Notes under the pieces: generated by a model | Told to the model about the DNA's origin: nothing | Database searches by the model: none | Seen by the model: only the letters and a program-made list of their open reading frames with translations | Program-made: the position numbers and the translations under genes | Shown: piece after piece, positions 1 through 5,181 of the stretch | How positions within the stretch are numbered: the first letter of the stretch is position 1 | Layout of the letters: each line of letters begins with the position of its first letter | From: Oscillospiraceae bacterium UBA4632 | Lineage (GTDB): Bacteria > Bacillota > Clostridia > Oscillospirales > Oscillospiraceae | Reading direction: 5' to 3' | Assembly (NCBI GenBank): GCA_002405995.1 | Contig: DHMW01000112.1 | Location: 1 to 5,181, forward strand | Length of the DNA stretch: 5,181 nucleotides

Positions 1-2
1 CC

Positions 3-1886
3 CGGGCGGTAGAGCGCGATCAGAGCCGTGATGTCTTCGATGTTCTGCGGCTTCAGGCTGACGCACACGCCCGTCATGCCGCTCGATTCGAGCTGAAAGA
101 CGCCCGACGTCCGCCCCGCAGCCAGCATTTCGTAGGTCGCGGCGTCATCCTCAGGAATATTCTGCAATGTAAAGTCTTTATCCTTTTCACGGATCGTCTT
201 GACTGCGTCATCCAGGATCGTGAGGTTGCGCAGTCCCAGGAAGTCCATTTTGAGAAGGCCGAGCTCTTCAAGCGTTGTCATTACGTACTGGCAGACGATG
301 GTGTCATCGTTGCGCGCGAGCGGGACATAATCGACGACAGGCCGCTTTGTGATGACCACGCCGGCTGCGTGCGTCGAGGCGTGGCGTGGCATTCCCTCAA
401 GCGAGCGCGCCGTGTCGATGAGCTTTTTCACCTGCTCGCTGCCCTCATACTTTTCGCGCAGCTCACGCGAGATGCGCAGCGCATCGTCAAGTGTGACGTG
501 CGGTCCCGCGGGGACGAGCTTGGCGATGACATCGCAGTCGGCATAGCTCATGTTGAGCGCGCGCCCCACGTCGCGGATGACGCCGCGCGCGGCCATCGTG
601 CCGAAGGTCACGATCTGGGCAACGTGGTCATCGCCGTACTTGCGGCGGACGTAGTCCACGACCTCGCCGCGGCGGGTATCACCGAAGTCCATGTCGATAT
701 CGGGCATCGACACGCGCTCGGGGTTCAAAAAGCGCTCGAAAAACAGGCCATATTTCATCGGCTCGATGTCCGTGATCGACAGGCAGTAGGAAACGATGCT
801 GCCCGCCGCGCTGCCGCGCCCAGGGCCGACGGGGATGCCGGCGCTCTTGGCGTAGCGCACGAAGTCGGAGACGATCAAAAAGTAATCGACAAAGCCCATG
901 CGCTCGATCATATTTTGCTCGTATTCGAGCTGCGCGCGCTGCTTCTCCGTCCCCTCGCCGTAGCGCTGGGTGAAGCCGTCCGCGCAGAGCTTTTTGAAGT
1001 ACGTGAGCGAGGTGTAGCCCTCAGGCACCTTGAATTCCGGCAGGTGGTACCTGCCGAACGTGAACTCCAGATTGCAGCGCTCAGCGATCCTGCCGGTGTT
1101 TTCGATCGCCTCGGGATAGTCGGGAAAGAGCGCCGCCATCTCTTCGGTCGAGCGAAGATAGAAGCGCTGCGGCTCGTAGCGCATACGGTTCTCGTCGTCC
1201 ACGGTCTTGCCCGTCTGGATGCAGAGCAGCACGTCGTGCGCGTAGGCATCCTCTTTACGAAGGTAGTGCGCGTCGTTCGTCACGACGAGCGGGAGGCCAG
1301 TCTCCTCATGCAGGCGCAGGATGCCCTTATTGACGATGGCCTGGTCGCGGATGCCGTGGTCCTGTAATTCGAGATAAAAGTGCTCAGAGCCAAAGATGTC
1401 AGATAGTGTTAAGGCATATTCCTTTGCACCGTTGTAGTCCCCGTTACGGAGTCTTCTTGGAATTTCACCGGCAAGGCATGCCGAAAGCGCGATGAGGCCC
1501 TTCGAGTGCTCGCGCAGAAGATCAAGATCAATGCGCGGCTTGATATAAAAGCCCTCCACGTGCGCCATCGAAACAAGGTACGAGAGGTTGCGGTAGCCCT
1601 CCTCGTTCTCGCACAGCAGCACAAGATGCCGGGCTTCGCTGTCGAATTCATGCTGCTTGTCAAAGCGCGTGCGTGGGGCGACGTAGACCTCGCAGCCGAT
1701 AATGGGCTTGATGCCCTCGGCCTTGCAGGCGCGGTAAAAGTCGATCGCGCCGTACATCACGCCATGGTCGGTGATGGCGCAGGCGGTCTGCCCCATCGAC
1801 TTGACGAGCTTTGGCAGGTCGCGGATGCGGCACGCGCCGTCGAGCAGGCTGTATTCGGTATGGACGTGAAGATGGGCAAACGGCAT
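3..1886 (-). CDS. dnaE: DNA polymerase III alpha subunit (DnaE), 5' part, truncated by window edge
   Basis: Replicative C-family DNA polymerase catalytic subunit. The frame runs uninterrupted for 628 codons from ATG 1884-1886 and is still open at the window edge, ending at ALYRPG, the usual lead-in to the next conserved GPM. Family members run to roughly 1,100-1,200 residues, so the beta-binding, HhH and OB parts are missing. Seen: an N-terminal PHP domain with HLHVHT (5-10), ITDHG (38-42), GCEVYV (64-69) and VTNDAHY (202-208); the polymerase motif GPGRGSAAGS (354-363); the catalytic PDIDMDF with D396 and D398; HASTHAAGVV; and KMDFLGLRNLT with the third catalytic Asp at 548. Aspartate spacing matches E. 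coli D401/D403/D555. The start is set by AAGGAG 8 nt upstream and by the PHP motif at residue 5. It lies 16 nt after whiA. In Bacillota that also carry PolC, DnaE mainly extends primers on the lagging strand; whether PolC exists here cannot be seen. Confidence 0.97.
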   Translation of the reverse strand, partial: MPFAHLHVHTEYSLLDGACRIRDLPKLVKSMGQTACAITDHGVMYGAIDFYRACKAEGIKPIIGCEVYVAPRTRFDKQHEFDSEARHLVLLCENEEGYRNLSYLVSMAHVEGFYIKPRIDLDLLREHSKGLIALSACLAGEIPRRLRNGDYNGAKEYALTLSDIFGSEHFYLELQDHGIRDQAIVNKGILRLHEETGLPLVVTNDAHYLRKEDAYAHDVLLCIQTGKTVDDENRMRYEPQRFYLRSTEEMAALFPDYPEAIENTGRIAERCNLEFTFGRYHLPEFKVPEGYTSLTYFKKLCADGFTQRYGEGTEKQRAQLEYEQNMIERMGFVDYFLIVSDFVRYAKSAGIPVGPGRGSAAGSIVSYCLSITDIEPMKYGLFFERFLNPERVSMPDIDMDFGDTRRGEVVDYVRRKYGDDHVAQIVTFGTMAARGVIRDVGRALNMSYADCDVIAKLVPAGPHVTLDDALRISRELREKYEGSEQVKKLIDTARSLEGMPRHASTHAAGVVITKRPVVDYVPLARNDDTIVCQYVMTTLEELGLLKMDFLGLRNLTILDDAVKTIREKDKDFTLQNIPEDDAATYEMLAAGRTSGVFQLESSGMTGVCVSLKPQNIEDITALIALYRP

Positions 1887-1894
1887 GGCTCGCT

Positions 1895-1900
1895 CTCCTT
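1895..1900 (-). promoter_or_regulatory. Ribosome binding site of dnaE
   Basis: AAGGAG on the minus strand, 8 nt before the dnaE ATG at 1884-1886. It begins just after the whiA stop codon (TAA, 1903-1905) within a run of six A residues. It is a strong, well-spaced Shine-Dalgarno sequence and fixes the dnaE start. Confidence 0.85.
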
Positions 1901-1902
1901 TT

Positions 1903-2808
1903 TTACGCTTTTTCGCCGCGCGCAAGCTCCATGAGCTTGCGGATGCGATGGTTGAGGCAGGACTTCGTCAGCGGCGGGTCGAATGTTGCGGCCAGCTCGG
2001 AAAGCGTCAGCTCCGGCTGAAGCAGCCGCGCGACGGCGACCTCCTGCAGCTTCACCGGCAGGTCGTTGATCGCGCCGGATTCGGTCAGACGTGTAAAGGC
2101 TTCTACCTGTTCACGCGAGGCCAGCACGGCCTTGTCGAGGTTTGCCGCGTCACAGTTCACGCGCCGGTTCACGGTGTTTCGCATTTCTTTTTCGATCTTC
2201 GCTGCCATGATCTCAAGCGCGCGCCCCGGCGCGCCGATGAGCGTGAGCAGGTCCTCGATATGCTCGCTGCTCTTAAAGTAGGTGATGAGGCTGCCCTGCC
2301 GCATGACGTTTTTCGGCTCAAAGCCCATGTCGCGCAGCAGCGCCTCGACCTCGCGCCCCGCCTGAATATGCGAGGTGGCAAGCTCCAGATGGTAACGCTT
2401 GTGCGGGTCGGTCACGCTGCCGCCGGATAAAAACGCCCCGCGCAGAAACGACGCGCGGCAGCACTCATCCTCCAGCAGCGCAAAGTTGAGATGCAGGGCA
2501 AAATGCGTGCTCCGGTCGTAGCCGAGCGTCTGCCAGAGCATGGCAAGCTTGTCCTCCTGCGTGATGCGCAGCACACGCTTGCCGCTGCTCTGCCTGTCCG
2601 GCAGCTCGTCAAACCTGACGGAAAACGCCTTCTGAAAGAGCTTCGGCAGCCGCGCGGCAAATTCGTCGTTTTCTGTGACGATGCGCACCTCGCCCGCGGA
2701 AAAGCAGCTGGCGTACAGCAGCACGCCGCAGCCCTCCGCCACGGCGCAGCAGCTGCGGCTGAGCGGCGCTTTGCACAGCTCAGCCTTCACATCATAGGCA
2801 AACGACAT
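1903..2808 (-). CDS. whiA: Sporulation/division regulator WhiA
   Basis: WhiA-family DNA-binding protein of 301 residues, near the family's usual 300-330. Seen: the N-terminal signature MSFAYDVKAELC; a degenerate LAGLIDADG-type core, RGAFLSGGSVTDP (123-135), followed by YHLEL; a second half with YFKSSEHIEDLL (177-188) and RNTVNRRVNCDAAN (210-223); and a C-terminal helix-turn-helix ending in TKSCLNHRIRKL (281-292). The homing-endonuclease fold is kept, but Gly/Ser occupy the place of the acidic LAGLIDADG residues, so cleavage is not expected. In Streptomyces WhiA activates sporulation genes; in Bacillus it affects division and chromosome segregation. The chosen start is ATG 2806-2808, which gives the conserved MSF N-terminus behind a good ribosome binding site; an in-frame GTG at 2824-2826 would add six residues but overlaps that site. 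It lies 29 nt after rapZ and 16 nt before dnaE. The cysteine-rich N-terminal stretch (C20, C21, C27, C35) is notable but seems ordinary for clostridial relatives. Confidence 0.95.
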   Translation of the reverse strand: MSFAYDVKAELCKAPLSRSCCAVAEGCGVLLYASCFSAGEVRIVTENDEFAARLPKLFQKAFSVRFDELPDRQSSGKRVLRITQEDKLAMLWQTLGYDRSTHFALHLNFALLEDECCRASFLRGAFLSGGSVTDPHKRYHLELATSHIQAGREVEALLRDMGFEPKNVMRQGSLITYFKSSEHIEDLLTLIGAPGRALEIMAAKIEKEMRNTVNRRVNCDAANLDKAVLASREQVEAFTRLTESGAINDLPVKLQEVAVARLLQPELTLSELAATFDPPLTKSCLNHRIRKLMELARGEKA

Positions 2809-2815
2809 TCTGCCG

Positions 2816-2823
2816 CCCCCTTT
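2816..2823 (-). promoter_or_regulatory. Ribosome binding site of whiA
   Basis: AAAGGGGG on the minus strand, 7 nt before ATG 2806-2808. It departs from AAGGAGG but is purine-rich and well placed. It supports the ATG start over the GTG at 2824-2826, because that GTG would directly abut this stretch on the 5' side and leave it inside the coding region. Confidence 0.65.
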
Positions 2824-2837
2824 CACCGGTAAATGGC

Positions 2838-3701
2838 CTATCCTCGCGTGATGTCGCGGTCATTTTCAAAAACAGGGTATCCCAGCGCGCTGAGGTACGC
2901 CGTAATACAGCGTGCAACGGACACGCTGCGGTGATGCCCGCCCGTGCAGCCGACAGCGATAACAAGCGTGGTCTTGCCCTCCTCGGCGTATAGCGGCAGA
3001 AGGAAGGCGAGCATCCCCTTGAGCTTGTCCATAAAGACGTTGGTCTGCGGAAAGGAGAACACATAGTCGTAGACCTCGCTGTCCATGCCGGTTTTGTGCT
3101 TGAGCTCGGGAATGTAGAAGGGGTTGGGCAGGAAGCGCACGTCGAAAACGAGGTCAGCTTCGAGCGGCAGCCCATATTTGTAGCCGAAGGACATGACGTT
3201 CACGCTCAGCTTGCCGCGCAGGTTCTGATCGCCGAAGAGCCGGCACAGCTCGCTGCGCAGCTTCTGGGCGGGCATATGGGTCGTGTCGATGACAAAGTCC
3301 GCGCGCTCGCGCAGCGGGCGCAGCAGCTCCTGCTCGCGGTGCATCGCCTGCTCGATGCTCATGCCGTCAGACATGAGCGGATGGCGGCGGCGCGTTTCCT
3401 TGTAGCGCTTGATGATCGTTTCAAGGTCCGCCGTCACGAACAGCAGCCGGCAGATATCGCCGCCCTGGCGCAGCCGCTCCATCGCGTCGAGCAGGCCGTT
3501 GAAGTTGCCGTCGCCCGAGCGGATATCGCTCACGAGCGCAACGCGGTCATAGCGCCCGTCGCTCTGCGCGCAGAAGGCGGCGAATTTCAGAATGATATCG
3601 GCGGGGACATTGTCCACCGTGTAGTAGCCCATGTCCTCCAAATAGGTGGCGGCGCTGGACTTGCCCGCGCCGGACAGGCCGGATATGATCAGAATTTCCA
3701 T
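2838..3701 (-). CDS. rapZ: RNase adapter/nucleotide-binding protein RapZ (YvcJ family)
   Basis: Cytoplasmic P-loop protein of 287 residues, the normal family length. Seen: Walker A GLSGAGKS (8-15); GYYTVDNVP (25-33); a Walker B-like LVSDIRSGD (56-64); ETRRRHPL (102-109); then the conserved C-terminal domain with SFGYKYGLP (171-179), DVRFLPNP (187-194) and GCTGGHHRSV (251-260). In E. coli RapZ guides RNase E to the small RNA GlmZ and so controls GlmS; in Bacillus YvcJ hydrolyses nucleotides and works with the UDP-GlcNAc-binding protein YvcK/GlmR. The RNA-adapter role should not be assumed here, since GlmY/GlmZ are enterobacterial. The start is ATG 3699-3701, which places the P-loop at residue 8 as in relatives, preceded by a weak AAAGAGAG site. 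It sits 18 nt after murB and 29 nt before whiA; the yvcK gene often found between rapZ and whiA is not there. Confidence 0.96.
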   Translation of the reverse strand: MEILIISGLSGAGKSSAATYLEDMGYYTVDNVPADIILKFAAFCAQSDGRYDRVALVSDIRSGDGNFNGLLDAMERLRQGGDICRLLFVTADLETIIKRYKETRRRHPLMSDGMSIEQAMHREQELLRPLRERADFVIDTTHMPAQKLRSELCRLFGDQNLRGKLSVNVMSFGYKYGLPLEADLVFDVRFLPNPFYIPELKHKTGMDSEVYDYVFSFPQTNVFMDKLKGMLAFLLPLYAEEGKTTLVIAVGCTGGHHRSVSVARCITAYLSALGYPVFENDRDITRG

Positions 3702-3707
3702 CGTTGT

Positions 3708-3715
3708 CTCTCTTT
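3708..3715 (-). promoter_or_regulatory. Weak ribosome binding site of rapZ
   Basis: AAAGAGAG on the minus strand, 6 nt before the rapZ ATG at 3699-3701. It is purine-rich but a poor match to AAGGAGG, the weakest of the sites in the window. Translation may rely partly on coupling to murB, whose stop codon is 18 nt upstream. Confidence 0.5.
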
Positions 3716-3719
3716 CTGT

Positions 3720-4637
3720 TTACCGGATGATCTTGACTTCCGGCTCCAGCATCACGCCGTGCGCGTCGTAAACGGTCTTCTGTACCCTTTCAATGAGCGC
3801 GAGCACGTCGGCGCAGGTCGCGCCGCCGGTGTTCACGATAAAGCCCGCGTGCTTTTGCGATACCTCTGCCCCGCCGACGCGGCAGCCCTTGAGTCCGCAG
3901 CCCTCGATCAGCGTGCCGGCAAAATAGCCCGCCGGGCGCTTGAACGTGCTGCCTGCGCTCGGCAGCTCGAGCGGCTGGCTCGCCCTGCGCCGCGCCATCA
4001 GATCGTCCATCTTCGCCTTGATGGCGTCCGGATCGCCCAATGCAAGCTTGACCTTCGCGCCGAGCACGATGCCGTCGCCGGAGGAAAACACGCTGCGGCG
4101 GTAAGAAAAATCGAGCTCTGCGGGCTTGAGGATCTTGACCCCATCGGGGTGCAGCGCCGTCACCTCGGTGACGGCGTCCTTGAGCTCGCCGCCGTAGGCG
4201 CCCGCGTTCATCACGACGCCGCCGCCGAGCGTGCCGGGGATACCGTGGGCGAATTCCAGCCCCGTCAGGCAGCTTTTCCACGCAAACAGCGCAAGCTTTG
4301 CAAGCGGCACGCCCGCGTCCGCCGTGATCTCACCCTCCCCCGTCAGCGCAATGCGGGAAAGCCCGGCGGACGTGTCGATGACCACGGTGTCGAGGCCCTC
4401 GTCGGCGACGAGCAGGTTTGTGCCGTTGCCGATCAGCAGCGGCTTGATACCCGCGTCCTGCAAAAAGCCCATCAGCACGACGAGCTGCTCCCGCGTTTTG
4501 GGGAACGCCATGCGCCTGGCAGGTCCTCCAATGCGGAACGAGGTGTGCTTCGCCATCGGCTCATCGCAGATCCATTCGAGATCCGGAAGATAATCGCCGA
4601 TCACTTTATCCAGCGCCGTATACCACGCCATAGTCAT
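3720..4637 (-). CDS. murB: UDP-N-acetylenolpyruvoylglucosamine reductase MurB
   Basis: FAD-dependent, NADPH-using cytoplasmic enzyme that reduces UDP-GlcNAc-enolpyruvate to UDP-MurNAc in peptidoglycan precursor synthesis. It has 305 residues from ATG 4635-4637. Seen: KHTSFRIGG (30-38) at the start of the FAD domain; GNGTNLL (70-76); GIPGTLGG (132-139) and NAGAYGGE (144-151) contacting the flavin; YRRSVF (179-184); PSAGSTFKRP with the proton-donating Ser at 230; and the C-terminal LEPEVKII (297-304), which carries the catalytic Glu. The compact length matches the type II enzymes of Gram-positives. Start choice: AGGGAGGA lies 4 nt before ATG 4635-4637 and 10 nt before an in-frame ATG at 4629-4631 (303 residues); a further ATG at 4674-4676 would overlap hprK by 26 nt and has no such site. 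The gene follows hprK by 13 nt and precedes rapZ by 18 nt. Confidence 0.97.
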   Translation of the reverse strand: MTMAWYTALDKVIGDYLPDLEWICDEPMAKHTSFRIGGPARRMAFPKTREQLVVLMGFLQDAGIKPLLIGNGTNLLVADEGLDTVVIDTSAGLSRIALTGEGEITADAGVPLAKLALFAWKSCLTGLEFAHGIPGTLGGGVVMNAGAYGGELKDAVTEVTALHPDGVKILKPAELDFSYRRSVFSSGDGIVLGAKVKLALGDPDAIKAKMDDLMARRRASQPLELPSAGSTFKRPAGYFAGTLIEGCGLKGCRVGGAEVSQKHAGFIVNTGGATCADVLALIERVQKTVYDAHGVMLEPEVKIIR

Positions 4638-4640
4638 AGG

Positions 4641-4648
4641 TCCTCCCT
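4641..4648 (-). promoter_or_regulatory. Ribosome binding site of murB
   Basis: AGGGAGGA on the minus strand, between the hprK stop (TAG, 4651-4653) and the murB start. The distance from GGAGG is rather short to ATG 4635-4637 and rather long to ATG 4629-4631, so it does not decide between the two. It does argue against the ATG at 4674-4676 inside hprK. Confidence 0.75.
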
Positions 4649-4650
4649 GT

Positions 4651-5181
4651 CTAAGGTTCAGAGCGCTCGCCCGCATTCTCGCGGTTGATGCGGTCGATAT
4701 GCCCGTCGATCTGCGCGGCGAACTCGCGCGCGGAGTTGAAGCCGTGCTTCTTCTGGCGGTTGTTCATCGCGGCAAGCTCCACGATGCCCGCAAGGTTGCG
4801 TCCCGCGCTGACGGGGACCGTGACCTGCGGCACGGGAACATCCATGATGGTCGTATAGCTGTCCTCCAGCCCAAGACGGTCAAAATAGGTGCTGTCGGTC
4901 CACTTTTCGAACTGGATGACGAGGTCGATCTGCGTGGAATCCTGCACCGCACCCACGCCGAAGAGCTTTTCCACGTCGATCACGCCGATGCCGCGCACCT
5001 CAAGATAGTTGCGGATCAGCTCCGGCGCGGTGCCGGAGAGGACGGAACCTATGCGCGTGATCTCCACGGCATCATCCGCCACAAGGCGATGCCCCCGCTT
5101 GATCAGTTCGATCGCCGTCTCGCTCTTGCCGATGCCGCTGTCGCCGAAGATCAGCACACCCTCGCCGTACACATCCATCAG
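4651..5181 (-). CDS. hprK: HPr kinase/phosphorylase (HprK), 3' part, truncated by window edge
   Basis: Bifunctional enzyme that phosphorylates the Ser of HPr (and Crh where present) using ATP or pyrophosphate and also removes the phosphate, feeding CcpA-type carbon catabolite control. The visible part is 176 residues plus TAG and stays open to the window edge, where a Leu codon precedes MDVYGEG. The full protein is usually about 300-320 residues, so the N-terminal domain (about 135 residues) lies outside. Seen, in fragment numbering: Walker A GDSGIGKS (13-20) followed by E21; HRLVADDAVEI (31-41) with the catalytic-region Asp pair; the HprK signature LEVRGIGVIDVEKLFG (60-75); and the C-terminal VPVSAGRNLAG (122-132) with AAMNNRQKKHG (137-147). 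The internal Met at 5176-5178 is not the start, because the conserved sequence continues upstream. No HPr or Crh gene is visible here. murB follows after 13 nt, an adjacency that puts sugar sensing beside wall synthesis. Confidence 0.96.
   Translation of the reverse strand: MMDVYGEGVLIFGDSGIGKSETAIELIKRGHRLVADDAVEITRIGSVLSGTAPELIRNYLEVRGIGVIDVEKLFGVGAVQDSTQIDLVIQFEKWTDSTYFDRLGLEDSYTTIMDVPVPQVTVPVSAGRNLAGIVELAAMNNRQKKHGFNSAREFAAQIDGHIDRINRENAGERSEP

Noticed and set aside
369..1367. A 332-codon open frame on the plus strand, opposite dnaE
   Set aside because: It is the antisense-register shadow of dnaE and ends exactly at the TTA Leu codon at 1365-1367. No family motifs are seen, and the minus strand is clearly DNA polymerase.
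1899..1915. A-rich runs at the end of whiA (T-runs on the plus strand) as a terminator or frameshift site
   Set aside because: No stem-loop precedes the run, and on the transcribed strand it reads as A residues rather than U. It is better explained as the whiA stop codon and the dnaE ribosome binding site.
2161..2281. The LAGLIDADG-like core in the whiA region as a possible homing endonuclease or intein
   Set aside because: The fold is an intrinsic part of WhiA. The motif lacks the acidic catalytic residues and there is no intron or intein boundary.
1506..2430. Overlapping plus-strand open frames opposite the dnaE start and whiA (1506-1934 and 1885-2430)
   Set aside because: Both are in antisense register with the underlying minus-strand genes and carry biased, motif-free translations. 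They are explained by high GC at third codon positions.
3790..4281. A 163-codon minus-strand frame inside murB
   Set aside because: It is an out-of-frame, Arg/Gly-rich shadow of murB. The murB frame contains every conserved motif without interruption.
3096..4688. A 530-codon open frame on the plus strand, opposite rapZ and murB
   Set aside because: It is in exact antisense register with both genes, so a stop appears only where the sense strand uses TTA, CTA or TCA, and these are very rare here. Its translation is Ala/Arg/Val/His-rich low-complexity sequence without recognisable motifs, while the minus strand encodes two complete conserved proteins. It also runs through the rapZ-murB junction because the two genes share a frame.

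Overview
The window is a tightly packed stretch of chromosome read entirely from the minus strand. In transcription order (high to low coordinate) it encodes HPr kinase/phosphorylase (hprK, 5' part outside the window), UDP-N-acetylenolpyruvoylglucosamine reductase (murB), the RapZ/YvcJ nucleotide-binding protein (rapZ), the WhiA regulator (whiA) and the start of the DNA polymerase III alpha subunit (dnaE, 3' part outside the window). Gaps between genes are only 13, 18, 29 and 16 nt. Each contains a Shine-Dalgarno-like stretch but no terminator-like hairpin or convincing promoter, so the five genes look like part of one operon.

The gene order and the presence of HprK, YvcJ-type RapZ and WhiA point to a low-GC-lineage Gram-positive (Bacillota), most probably a Clostridia member. 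The base composition is high for that phylum (about 60% GC by eye, strong G/C preference at third codon positions), which fits the Oscillospiraceae/Ruminococcaceae-type gut Clostridia. This placement is inference; no rRNA is present to confirm it.

Region by region: 4651-5181 hprK 3' part (carbon-source signalling through HPr/Crh Ser phosphorylation); 3720-4637 murB (second committed step of peptidoglycan precursor synthesis); 2838-3701 rapZ (P-loop protein tied to amino-sugar/UDP-GlcNAc metabolism); 1903-2808 whiA (DNA-binding protein linked to division and chromosome segregation in Gram-positives); 3-1886 dnaE 5' part (PHP domain plus polymerase palm and fingers). There is no stretch longer than 30 nt without a gene. 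Together the genes link sugar status, cell-wall precursor supply, division and replication, a recurring Bacillota neighbourhood.

No mobile element, CRISPR array, RNA gene, repeat or undescribed system was found. The points worth a second look are modest: yvcK/glmR and an HPr/Crh-type gene are absent from where they often sit; murB and whiA have start-codon ambiguities; all expected metal ligands of the DnaE PHP domain are retained; and dnaE contains a short patch of rare codons.
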